Positions 1 to 6,083 of a stretch of 11,340 nt of DNA are shown in pieces; positions within the stretch are counted from its first letter, which is position 1, and each line of letters opens with the position of its first letter. This DNA is from Tepidimonas sp. (GTDB taxonomy: Bacteria; Pseudomonadota; Gammaproteobacteria; Burkholderiales; Burkholderiaceae_C). Position numbers and translations under genes: made by a program. Where the stretch lies: the NCBI GenBank assembly GCA_025054905.1, contig JANWZF010000350.1, forward strand, positions 1 to 11,340, written 5' to 3'. Under the pieces are notes generated by a model. The model was given only the letters and a program-made list of their open reading frames with translations. It searched no databases and was not told the DNA's origin.

Positions 1-119
1 TGCCTGCTTTGCTCACTTGCGCTGCCTTGGGTTGCAGGCTGCAACCACGCCTGCAACTTTGCGATGGCCCGGCGCTCGGCGCGTTCAGCCAGCCGCCGGG
101 CAAGCGCCGCCGCGATCAT
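1..119 (-). CDS. Start of an unidentified small gene, cut by the window edge
   Basis: An ATG at 119-117 overlaps the TGA of the upstream gene (ATGA overlap) and the frame stays open to the window edge, giving 39 codons. The visible N-terminus is MIAAALARRLAERAERRAIA followed by KLQAWLQPA, an alanine- and arginine-rich sequence that would form an amphipathic helix. The overlap with the preceding stop indicates translational coupling as the next gene of the primase operon. I do not recognise the protein; function cannot be given from the fragment. Confidence rests on the overlap and on the absence of stops. Confidence 0.5.
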   Translation of the reverse strand, partial: MIAAALARRLAERAERRAIAKLQAWLQPATQGSASEQSR

Positions 120-589
120 CGCCCCGCCTCCTCGAAACCATCGCAGCGCTGCAGCAGCCTCACCACCATATCCGCCGGAACACTCCCCGGCGCGCTCCCG
201 CCACCGGTGCAGCGCCACCTGCCAGGCCCTCCGGCAAGGTTTCGGCATTCGATGCACAGCCGCCTATCGTCAGCCTCCCGGTCGCGAATCAGCAGCCGCT
301 CGGCCAGCGCTTCGGCCCGGTCGGTGTCCAAGCCAAAGCGGGCGGCGCGGTCCCGCCGGGCCTTGAAGGTCTCGATCTCTGGCTCGCTCCAACTGCCGCA
401 TGAATTCGCGGGCACGGTATACGGGGGCGCTACGAAACCTACAAAACCCGGTTTCGTAGGTTTTGTAGCGTCGGTGCAGGGGGTGCCGCTGATTTCGTGG
501 GGGGTTTTCGTAGGTTTTGTAGCGTCGCTCCCTACGGTATCCGTGAATTCGTGGGGGGCGGCCCGCAGCATCTCAAGCCAGCGTCCCAT
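116..589 (-). CDS. Conserved-type mobile-element protein with TKPTK/GFVGFV repeats and a cysteine motif
   Basis: 157 aa. Start ATG at 589 lies 1 bp after the primase TGA (TGATATG) with a G-rich stretch (GGGGGTGAT) as likely ribosome site, so translation is probably coupled to the primase. Two parts are visible. Residues 12-63 hold three copies of a module: PHEFTDTVGSDATKPTK (12-28), PHEISGTPCTDATKPTK (30-46, period 18) and an inverted-DNA copy read as GFVGFVAPPYTVPANS (48-63). Residues 68-157 form a charged helical part with LCIEC (C112, C115), C127 and C149, a CxxC-x11-C-x21-C spacing that could bind zinc. From memory, proteins pairing this kind of repeat with a DRRLCxEC-type tail often sit after DUF3987 primases in proteobacterial elements. 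No function is known to me; a role in replication or origin recognition is a guess from position. Confidence 0.8.
   Translation of the reverse strand: MGRWLEMLRAAPHEFTDTVGSDATKPTKTPHEISGTPCTDATKPTKPGFVGFVAPPYTVPANSCGSWSEPEIETFKARRDRAARFGLDTDRAEALAERLLIRDREADDRRLCIECRNLAGGPGRWRCTGGGSAPGSVPADMVVRLLQRCDGFEEAGR
402..550. repeat. Three 47-bp units, one inverted, forming a 41-bp quasi-palindrome inside a gene
   Basis: Units lie at 402-448 (plus orientation), 450-496 and 504-550 (both inverted). Each begins in its own sense with GAATTC (GAAATC in the middle unit), has a variable GC-rich middle of about 21 bp, and ends with GCTACRAAACCTACRAAACC (last unit ...AAAAC), which is itself two CTACRAAAC nonamers. 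Units one and two meet head to head around c449, so 429-448 pairs with 450-469 with two mismatches and no loop. Units two and three share an identical 22-bp stretch (452-473 and 506-527), period 54 bp = 18 codons. All three are in frame with the gene at 116-589. Confidence 0.9.
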
Positions 590-590
590 A

Positions 591-2975
591 TCACCCCCGG
601 GCGCTCAGCATCGGGTGGATCAGGTAGCGGTCGCTCGGGCGGCCACCGCCAGCCCCCGGCGAAGATGTCTCCCTGCGCAACCAGCCGTATTCAACCAGCA
701 GATCGGCCGCCTTGCGGACATCCTCCGGCGTCGCCAGCCCGGCCCAGTGCTTGACGGCAACCTGACGGGGCGTGAAGTCCGGCCCGTCAATCCGTCCGGC
801 GCGGATGCGTTCCAGCAGCAGGCGCGCCGATGCCGTCTCAGGGATCACCGCCGCCGCGTAGATGCGTTCGGCATGGCTGCGCAGGTAATCACTCCACGCC
901 AGCGCCCGCAGCAGGTCGTTGCGTTCGATCCGGCCAGCGTCGGGCCGGTCAATCAGCGCGAACAGCAGCGCCAGGGCCGGTACGAGCTTGCGATACTTCG
1001 CCAGATGCGCTACCAGCGCCGGGTGCAGTTCGGCACGGCGTAGCTCTGCCTCGAACGGCACGGCCCATTCGGCATAGGTCCCTTGTGCCTCCGGTGAGAA
1101 CCCCAGCGCATGCGGCCCGTCGCCAGACGGTTGCAGCGCGTCCAGCCGCTCGAACACCTCACGGGCGGCCTGACGCGCGGCGTTGTCGGGCCAGCGGTCA
1201 ATCAGCCGGTAATGCGGGCTGACGTCCGGCCATACGGCCATGCTGAAGCGTTGCAGCAGCCCATCGCTGCCCGCGCCGCCGCGTGTGGCCTCGCGAACGT
1301 AGCCCTGAAGAACCCCCGGCTGAATGCTGCCCAGCATCGCCAGACAGACGCGCGGGATGTAGGTTTCACCGCGCCCGATCCGGTCCACGGCGTAGCCCTT
1401 GTCGCCGTCATAGGCGCTCAGGTAGAACCCCCGCGCGCCTTCCTGTCCGGGCCGGTCCATACTGGCGATCAGCCCGTGCAGTTCGTCGCGGTACGCCAGC
1501 AGCCCCCAAGGGTTGACGGCCAGCAGTTCCGCCAGCTTTTCCACGGTGCTATCGTTGACCAGATAGCGGCGCATCGTCGGCTCTGAAGGCCGCACCTCTT
1601 TTGTCAGCAGCGCGCGGGCGCGGTCGCGGTCTTTTGCTGCCAGCGCTGCGGCTTGCTTCTCGTTGGCCCGCTCGGCAAGCTCGATCAGGCGGCATTCCTG
1701 TTGCCATGCTTCATGCTCAGCCTGCCAGCGCTCCCGCGCCCGGCTTTGCAGCGCCTCCAGCGGCTTCAATACCTGCCCAAGCGCCGGGGATTTCATAACG
1801 CCCGGATTGCCGACGATCAGGCCCCACAGGTTCGGGGTGACGCGCCAGTCGTCGCGCTGCTTCGGGGCCGCCACCACGCGCGCCCCGACAAGGCCAGAAA
1901 GCGCAACGATGGCCCCAACAGCCGGGAAGTCAGGCGGGCACTGCATCCGCTCGGCAATATCGGTAATCCAGCCCCGCAGCGCCTCGGGCAGCAGTTCGGG
2001 GCTAAACGGCTCCACAGGCGGCAAATCCTCGGGCAGCGGCTCGGGCTGCGGCCACTCATCGAGCAGCGGCCCGGTCGTGTCCGCCGCTTCGATGCAGGCC
2101 CGCACGGCATCGTGGCCGCGCAGCTTGGCAAGGTCGTTGAAGTCGGTCGCCTTGTCCGGTCGGTCCTCGGGGAACCTTGGCACGGCCAGCGCCGCGCCAA
2201 TGGCCTGTGCGGCCTGCCGCGCCTTGGTCAGCCCTGGGTTGCCCTCGGTGCGCCAGTCATCATCGGCTGCAACGATCAAGCGCAGCGCCGGGTACTTGGC
2301 ACGCAGCGCCTCAGCCACGGGCAGCAGATTGCCAGCCGTGAAAGCCACGGCCACAGCATACCCCGTGGCTTCGTGAATGCTGGCCCCGGTGGCGTAGCCC
2401 TCGCAGACAACCAGCGCGCCGTTTGGTGTACCGATGGCGTGATAGCAGCCCCTGATACGCCCGCCGGGGTGAAAGCGCTTGCCACCCCCGGCGTCGATTG
2501 CTTGCAGGCTGTGCAAGGTGCCCGCCGTGTCCCGCATGGGGACCAGCAGCGCCCCGCCTTCCTGCCTGATGCCGTGCGGCCCGATGGCTTTGGCGGCAAG
2601 GTAGGGATGCGCCGCATCGGCGGGCCGCGCCTCCGCCCAGCGCCGGGATGCTTCCGCCGCCGCTTCGCGCTGGCGTTCGGCCTCGGCGCGCTGCCGCTCT
2701 TTGCGGATGGCCTCCATGCGGGCACGGTGCGCCGAGCGTTCGGCCTCGGTCATACGGTCCGGGGCCGCTGCCGTCCACTGTTGCGCGATGCCTTGCCGCC
2801 AGCAGCCGAAGGCACCAGCCGGGATGCCGTCGCTGTAGAGTACGTACCATCCCGCATCGTCGCCTCGGCTGCCGTTGCTGCTGAATCGGTGCAGCTTCCC
2901 ATCGCCGATCAGCTCCGGTGGGGGCGTCAGCCCTGCCGCTGCGATGGCGCGGGCGAAATCCTCGGGCGGGTTCAT
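591..2975 (-). CDS. Toprim and DUF3987 domain primase/helicase-like replication protein
   Basis: 794 aa from the chosen start. Likely the element's replication protein, combining primer synthesis with an ATPase. N-terminal region (1-75) resembles the leading domain of P4-type primases, then a charged helix (75-120). A Toprim domain covers about 125-295, with the catalytic Glu in VVCEGYATG (E192), the acidic triad in IVAADDDW (D238-D240) and a TDFNDL motif. DUF3987, a RecA-like ATPase family, covers about 325-600: P-loop-like GNPGVMKS (389-396), coiled segment (410-455), acidic LLAYRDELHG (B-motif-like, about 492-501). A winged-helix-like tail follows (about 715-794). The ATG at 2975 has GGAGG four bases upstream and begins with the family-like MNPPEDFARAIAAAGL; the frame stays open to an ATG at 3110, but the extra 45 residues look like out-of-frame sequence. 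The P-loop has Met where Gly precedes Lys in classic Walker A. Confidence 0.9.
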   Translation of the reverse strand: MNPPEDFARAIAAAGLTPPPELIGDGKLHRFSSNGSRGDDAGWYVLYSDGIPAGAFGCWRQGIAQQWTAAAPDRMTEAERSAHRARMEAIRKERQRAEAERQREAAAEASRRWAEARPADAAHPYLAAKAIGPHGIRQEGGALLVPMRDTAGTLHSLQAIDAGGGKRFHPGGRIRGCYHAIGTPNGALVVCEGYATGASIHEATGYAVAVAFTAGNLLPVAEALRAKYPALRLIVAADDDWRTEGNPGLTKARQAAQAIGAALAVPRFPEDRPDKATDFNDLAKLRGHDAVRACIEAADTTGPLLDEWPQPEPLPEDLPPVEPFSPELLPEALRGWITDIAERMQCPPDFPAVGAIVALSGLVGARVVAAPKQRDDWRVTPNLWGLIVGNPGVMKSPALGQVLKPLEALQSRARERWQAEHEAWQQECRLIELAERANEKQAAALAAKDRDRARALLTKEVRPSEPTMRRYLVNDSTVEKLAELLAVNPWGLLAYRDELHGLIASMDRPGQEGARGFYLSAYDGDKGYAVDRIGRGETYIPRVCLAMLGSIQPGVLQGYVREATRGGAGSDGLLQRFSMAVWPDVSPHYRLIDRWPDNAARQAAREVFERLDALQPSGDGPHALGFSPEAQGTYAEWAVPFEAELRRAELHPALVAHLAKYRKLVPALALLFALIDRPDAGRIERNDLLRALAWSDYLRSHAERIYAAAVIPETASARLLLERIRAGRIDGPDFTPRQVAVKHWAGLATPEDVRKAADLLVEYGWLRRETSSPGAGGGRPSDRYLIHPMLSARG

Positions 2976-3061
2976 CACGCCTCCGGCTTGCGTGCGGCGT
3001 GGAGACGGTCCGCGATCAGTTGCGCACAGCAGCCCAGCGCCGACAGCTTGGCCACTGTCAC
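2975..3061 (-). CDS. Possible tiny coupled ORF upstream of the primase
   Basis: After the stop of the 88-aa gene (3104-3106) the same frame stays open for 43 codons to a TGA at 2977-2975 that overlaps the primase ATG (TGATG). The translation ends VTVAKLSALGCCAQLIADRL followed by HAARKPEA, which looks more like a genuine small helical protein than the alternative reading used by the long primase frame. There is no ATG; a GTG at 3061 gives 28 aa, and an ACG at 3100 preceded by GGTGA would give about 41 aa. No good Shine-Dalgarno sequence is placed for the GTG. The overlap with the primase start argues for coupling. Function unknown; it may also be a decayed gene that lost its ATG. Confidence 0.35.
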   Translation of the reverse strand: MTVAKLSALGCCAQLIADRLHAARKPEA

Positions 3062-3103
3062 GGGGTCGCAGATGAACCCCCGGTCCTGGGGCGTTGTCGT
3101 AGA

Positions 3104-3370
3104 TCACCATGTGTCGCTCTCCCCGCCCAAAACCCGGCGCTCCAAGCGGTCAACTGCCGCCAGCAGCTTGTCAATCGAACGGCGCAAATCGTCCCAGCCG
3201 TCGCGTTGCACAGGCGCAACAGCGATGGCACAATCAGGGGCGGCAGACTTACTAGACGCGTACTGCTCGTCCGAAAGCCCCGCCGATTGCCCCGGCGGGG
3301 TTTTTCTTTCGGGCTCCGTGGCCGCGATAAGGCCCCCGGTCCCGGCGGGTGTTTCCTTGGTGCAGCGCAT
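3104..3370 (-). CDS. Small unknown protein of the AlpA-primase operon
   Basis: 88 aa. ATG at 3370 follows the AlpA-like stop by 4 bp, with GGAGGAG about 9 bases upstream inside the end of that gene. The N-terminal half is low-complexity (Thr, Pro, Gly, Ser) and looks disordered; the C-terminal part (about residues 58-82, DDLRRSIDKLLAAVDRLERR) is a predicted amphipathic or coiled helix. No family recognised. The codons for the KTPPGQSAGLS segment coincide with a GC-rich hairpin and T-run that would act as an intrinsic terminator on the opposite strand, an unusual double use of sequence. Membership of the operon is supported by tight spacing on both sides. Confidence 0.65.
   Translation of the reverse strand: MRCTKETPAGTGGLIAATEPERKTPPGQSAGLSDEQYASSKSAAPDCAIAVAPVQRDGWDDLRRSIDKLLAAVDRLERRVLGGESDTW
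3206..3234 (+). promoter_or_regulatory. Weak sigma70-like promoter candidate on the plus strand
   Basis: TTGCAC (3206-3211), 17 bp, then CACAAT (3229-3234). Matches to TTGACA and TATAAT are 3/6 and 4/6, so this is marginal alone. It is listed because an intrinsic terminator of the same orientation lies 44 bp downstream, so the pair could define a short RNA antisense to 3104-3370. Confidence 0.25.
3241..3309 (+). ncRNA. Hypothetical short antisense RNA overlapping the 88-aa gene
   Basis: Predicted from a promoter-like sequence ending at 3234 and an intrinsic terminator at 3278-3305, giving an RNA of about 65-70 nt with the terminator hairpin as its 3' half. It would pair with the leader part of the AlpA-primase operon transcript, upstream of the primase start. 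Satellite P4 controls its primase operon with a small RNA (CI), but that RNA is on the sense strand, so this is only a loose analogy. There is no covariation or expression evidence. Confidence 0.2.
3278..3305 (+). terminator. Intrinsic terminator on the plus strand, embedded in a minus-strand gene
   Basis: Perfect 8-bp stem CCCCGCCG (3278-3285) with CGGCGGGG (3293-3300), 7-nt loop ATTGCCC, then TTTTT (3301-3305) and CTTTC. GAAAG before the stem can pair with the trailing CTTTC. On the minus strand the hairpin is followed only by CTTTC, so it is strongly polarised to the plus strand. No plus-strand gene ends here. Confidence 0.6.
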
Positions 3371-3374
3371 GGCC

Positions 3375-3629
3375 TCACTCCTCCAGAATGGGCGCGCGCT
3401 GCTTGCGCTGTTCGTGCAGCCGATTCACCAGCCGCCGGATTTGCTCCTCGCTCAGCCCGGCAATGCGGGCATCGCAAAGCGCCTGCACTTCGTCGGATGG
3501 CCAGCCGACAGACCGCGCCCCTATGGGCACGGGCCGCGTCCAAAGCCCGGCCCTCACCAACTCCCGAATTGATGTCGGGGTCCGATAGCCCGCATGCCGC
3601 AGGCATTCATCCATGCGCCAGATTGCCAT
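3375..3629 (-). CDS. AlpA-like helix-turn-helix DNA-binding protein
   Basis: 84 aa, close to the usual 65-90 aa of the AlpA family (phage-type regulators and excisionases named after the P4-like CP4-57 protein). Residues 6-58 follow the family pattern: MDECLRHAGYRTPTSIRELV forms the helix-turn-helix, then AGLWTRPVPIGARSVGWPSDEV is the wing with the typical P-x-x-x-G-x-R-x-x-G-W signature. A basic C-terminal helix follows (LVNRLHEQRKQR). ATG at 3629 has AGGTGG about 8 bases upstream; Met6 is an alternative start. As first gene of the operon and just downstream of two palindromes, it could bind them as autoregulator; AlpA proteins can also act as excisionases or activate int. Which applies here is not visible. 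Confidence 0.8.
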   Translation of the reverse strand: MAIWRMDECLRHAGYRTPTSIRELVRAGLWTRPVPIGARSVGWPSDEVQALCDARIAGLSEEQIRRLVNRLHEQRKQRAPILEE

Positions 3630-3704
3630 TTGTGCCCACCTTTAACCGTCATCGGTTGACGTTGTTTCGGTGGGCATACTGTCCTAGCTTCATCCAGTGA
3701 TGTC

Positions 3705-3740
3705 ACCCTAGATAGGGTAAGGGCTACCCTAGCTAGGGTA
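3705..3740. promoter_or_regulatory. Twin palindromic operator-like sites upstream of the AlpA operon
   Basis: ACCCTAGATAGGGT (3705-3718) and TACCCTAGCTAGGGTA (3725-3740, perfect 16-bp palindrome) share the form ACCCTA-N2-TAGGGT. Centres are 21 bp apart, two helical turns, so two dimers would bind on the same DNA face. They end 76 bp before the AlpA start codon, a normal place for operators. The binding protein is not known; the AlpA-like product or an off-window repressor are candidates. Confidence 0.65.
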
Positions 3741-3947
3741 CGCGGTCATCAGCTCTTTGGGCATGGCTGCTTAACCTTCATTAAATCAAAGAACTAGCGA
3801 AACTCGGCGCGCGCGAATGACCCGCATAGAAAAATCCATGGAAGTACCTTGACACGGGGGCCTCCATCTATCGAGCGGCCGCCAATGCATCGCGCAATGC
3901 GCGCGCAAACGCTGGCGCGTGTGCCAAGCCGATCAGGCAACCAGCGC

Positions 3948-3961
3948 ATTGTTCGTCCTTG
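3948..3961 (+). repeat. Copy 1 of a short direct repeat flanking the integrase module
   Basis: ATTGTTCGTCCTTG here is identical to 6227-6240, and its last 12 bases recur at 6176-6187, all in the same orientation. This copy sits immediately after the 255-aa gene and abuts a GCATCA/TGATGC hairpin (3961-3980) that spans that gene's stop codon. A 14-mer match could arise by chance in a window this size (rough expectation about 0.2), so significance comes mainly from the three copies and their positions. Confidence 0.5.
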
Positions 3962-3963
3962 CA

Positions 3964-4731
3964 TCAGGTTGCCTTGATGCTGCGCCTAGCTTCGGCGAAC
4001 TTTTGTTCAAGGGTGGAATCTGCAATGCCAGGTTTTCCGCCGTGGTGCGCCAGTAGTGCCGAAATGATTGCGGCTTGAGATTCGTAGATGGAACCCCTTT
4101 GTCCGCTCGGTGTGGTGCCCAGCATCAAATCCAACAACCCGCCAATGATATTCAAGTAGGTAGTTTCTGCTCTTGGGTTAATTGTCATTTGCTTGTCCAC
4201 CATCGCCCGCAGGGAATCACGCTCACCCCGCATAGCCTCCAACTCCCTTAGCTGGGATTCGACTCTCTTCCGGGCCGCTTCGAGTTCAGCGCGGGCCGCA
4301 TCACGTTGTGCCTGCAATGCCGCAAAAGTTGCCGCGTTGTAGCTCGCGTGGGTGTTGCGCTCCACCTCGTCGAATAAAAAGCTAGGCTTTTGGTCGGGGT
4401 AGTGCTTCGCCATCCAAGCTTTCAGATCGGTATGCCGGATCGTCAGGCGATGCCTTGCTACATGCTCCCCTGGGGCTACGGTTCGACCATCCCGCCCATA
4501 CGGTAGCTCGTGATTCTCAATTGCATCAAAGATTTTTTCGGCATTCAGCCGCAAGCAAGGCCACTGAGGAAATGCACTTGCCGGGGGAACCAAGTTGTCC
4601 CCCGTCACCTGCAGAATAAGAGATTCGTGTGCGATGAGATTGCACCAACGCAAGGCTGCTTCAATTGGCCTGTAGTAAGGCTTTGCCAGTGCGTTGCAAC
4701 TTTTTGGATCGTAAGTCTCCATGCGTTCCAT
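3964..4731 (-). CDS. Unknown element protein with coiled coil, next to the integrase
   Basis: 255 aa, start ATG at 4731 with CGGAG 6 bases upstream; Met4 is an alternative. N-terminal part (1-120) is globular and starts METYDPKSCNALAKPYYRPI, with a segment RLTIRHTDLKAWMAKHYPDQ that resembles a DNA-binding or adaptor helix. Residues about 132-182 form an Ala/Glu/Arg-rich coiled coil. The C-terminal part (about 188-255) has a pattern TTYLNIIGGLLDLMLG then QAAIISALLAHHGGKPGIAD, TLEQKFAEARRSI, which I recall from many phage and island proteins of unknown function. Such proteins are sometimes mislabelled as receptor tyrosine kinases; no kinase motif is visible. GC is visibly lower (about 55% in a sampled 60 bp versus over 70% in the primase), suggesting separate origin. 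Confidence 0.75.
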   Translation of the reverse strand: MERMETYDPKSCNALAKPYYRPIEAALRWCNLIAHESLILQVTGDNLVPPASAFPQWPCLRLNAEKIFDAIENHELPYGRDGRTVAPGEHVARHRLTIRHTDLKAWMAKHYPDQKPSFLFDEVERNTHASYNAATFAALQAQRDAARAELEAARKRVESQLRELEAMRGERDSLRAMVDKQMTINPRAETTYLNIIGGLLDLMLGTTPSGQRGSIYESQAAIISALLAHHGGKPGIADSTLEQKFAEARRSIKAT

Positions 4732-4845
4732 GCGACACTCCGAAAAGAAGCCAGCGCCGCCGGGTCAGGCTGTCACGGTTTTCACCCTCGGGGATCAGAC
4801 GGGGGCTAGGCGTGGCGTCAAACTATCAAGCCCGCTTCAACTCGA

Positions 4846-6072
4846 TCACTCAGCATTGGCGGCCAGCCGGTCCAGATAGTCAGCCCAGCGCTGCATCATC
4901 GCGCGGCGCTGTTCGATGTAGGTTGTCCGGTTGTAGGCGCGGCCGTTGGTGTCTCGCACCGAGTGCGCTAGCTGTGCCTCGATCAGCAGCGGGTCAACCT
5001 CCAGCCGCTCTGCCAGCAGCGTTCGTGCCGTGGCCCTGAAGCCGTGCCATGTCTGCACGTCCGGGGTGTAGCCCATCGCGATCAGGGCCACACGCAGGGC
5101 GTTTTCGGACATGGGCCGGTCCGCCTGCCGCCCGCCGGGGAACACCCAGCCGCTGGCCTCGGTGTAGGGCCGCAACTCCCGCAGGATCGCCACCGCCTGC
5201 CGGGGCAACGGCACCAGATGCGGCGGGCCGTTTTCCTTGCCGTACCTGGTGCGCTTCATCCGCGCCGCCGGGATGGTCCACAGCGCCGCGTCAAGGTCGA
5301 TTTCATCCCAGCGGGCCGCCCGCAACTCTCCGGGGCGTTGAAACAGCATAGGGGCCAGCTGCAAGGCCGCGCGCACCACCACGCCGCCGCGATAGCCCCG
5401 GATGGCTCGTAACAACTGCCCAAGTTGCACCGGGTCCGTGATGGCCCCAAAGTGACCGGGCGTGCGCGGCATCAGGGCTTCTTTCAGGTCCGCCCCAATG
5501 TCCCGATCAGCCCGGCCGGTGGAAACGGCGTAGCGCCAGATTTGCCTTGCCACGATCAGCGTTCGGGCCGCTGTCTCCAAGGCCCCGCGCGCCTCGATCC
5601 GCCGCAGCACCGCCAGCAGTTCCACCGGCTCCACCTCACGCAGCACGCGCGGCCCGAGGCAGGGGATCAGGTCGCCTTCGATGTGGCGTCGCACGCGCTC
5701 GGTATGCGTCGGGCTCCACTGCGGATGCTTCAGCGCGAACCACTCACGGGCCACCTGTGCAACGGTGTCCTGGGCCTTGGCTTGCTGCCGGGCCTGCCGT
5801 TGCTGACGGCGAATCTGCCCCGGGTTGACGCCTTCGCGGGTCTGCTGCCGAGCTTCAAGCCGCCGCCGCCGGGCCTCAGCCAGCCCAACGGCCGGATAGC
5901 TGCCCAAGGCAAGGCGGGTTTCCCGGCCTTCGGTGTAGAGCTTGACGAACCAGCGCTTGGCCCCACCGGGGGAGACTTCCAGATACAGCCCGCCGCCGTC
6001 GTGGAGTCTGAAGCGCTTTCGATCAGGTGGACAGGCGGCGTTGCGGCACGCGGCATCGGTGAGCTTGGACAT
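4846..6072 (-). CDS. int: P4-type tyrosine integrase with DUF4102 arm-binding domain
   Basis: 408 aa. Catalyses site-specific insertion and excision of the element, here at the tRNA-Ser 3' end. From the chosen start: N-terminal DUF4102 domain (1-90, SKLTDAACRNA, GGLYLEVSPGGAKRWFVKL, LGSYPAVGLAEAR), core-binding SAM-like domain (about 102-200), catalytic domain (about 210-400). Active-site residues are all visible: Arg in LFQRPGEL (R246), a Lys in MKRTRYGKEN, HGFR (H343, R346), H370 in LAHSVRD, nucleophile Tyr in GRAYNR (Y380), then the typical RRAMMQRWADYL tail. The start ATG at 6072 has GGAGG five bases upstream and gives the family-typical MSKLTD; an in-frame GTG at 6084 would add four residues. 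The protein looks intact and active. It is separated from the tRNA by about 190 bp. Confidence 0.95.
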   Translation of the reverse strand: MSKLTDAACRNAACPPDRKRFRLHDGGGLYLEVSPGGAKRWFVKLYTEGRETRLALGSYPAVGLAEARRRRLEARQQTREGVNPGQIRRQQRQARQQAKAQDTVAQVAREWFALKHPQWSPTHTERVRRHIEGDLIPCLGPRVLREVEPVELLAVLRRIEARGALETAARTLIVARQIWRYAVSTGRADRDIGADLKEALMPRTPGHFGAITDPVQLGQLLRAIRGYRGGVVVRAALQLAPMLFQRPGELRAARWDEIDLDAALWTIPAARMKRTRYGKENGPPHLVPLPRQAVAILRELRPYTEASGWVFPGGRQADRPMSENALRVALIAMGYTPDVQTWHGFRATARTLLAERLEVDPLLIEAQLAHSVRDTNGRAYNRTTYIEQRRAMMQRWADYLDRLAANAE

Positions 6073-6083
6073 TGAACCCTCCA

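Larger units (their letters stand above)
3630..3963. other. Non-coding control region between the AlpA operon and the 255-aa gene
   Basis: 334 bp with no convincing ORF and lower GC than the operon. It contains the paired palindromes at 3705-3740, a CTAGCT half-site-like core at 3684-3689, an AT-rich stretch (about 3775-3805) with TTTAAT on the minus strand (3785-3780) as a possible -10 lacking a good -35, a perfect TTGACA on the plus strand (3849-3854) lacking a -10, a CGCGCA-A-TGCGCG palindrome (3891-3903), and a 14-bp repeat (3948-3961) shared with the integrase-tRNA spacer. The operon promoter is presumably here but I cannot place it with confidence. Confidence 0.6.

Noticed and set aside
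1355..1370. A further copy of the GTAGGTTT motif in the primase gene
   Set aside because: Only GTAGGTTTC is shared and it encodes an ordinary ETYIPR segment; flanks do not match the 47-bp unit.
2976..3110. Primase start at the ATG at 3110
   Set aside because: It has a fair Shine-Dalgarno site (GGGGAG) but adds 45 residues without family character, while the ATG at 2975 has GGAGG and a family-like N-terminus; the interval looks more protein-like in another frame.
9..3572. Long plus-strand reading frames (344 aa and 639 aa) opposite the primase and its neighbours
   Set aside because: They are antisense to a gene with clear domains, have Arg/Pro/Ala-rich low-complexity translations with no motif, and are typical of high-GC codon bias keeping the opposite strand open.
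3849..3877. Plus-strand promoter from the perfect TTGACA at 3849-3854
   Set aside because: No acceptable -10 at 15-19 bp, and nothing is encoded on the plus strand downstream.
3891..3903. CGCGCA-A-TGCGCG palindrome as a terminator
   Set aside because: The loop would be one base and there is no T-run on either strand; it is more likely chance in GC-rich DNA or a minor protein site.
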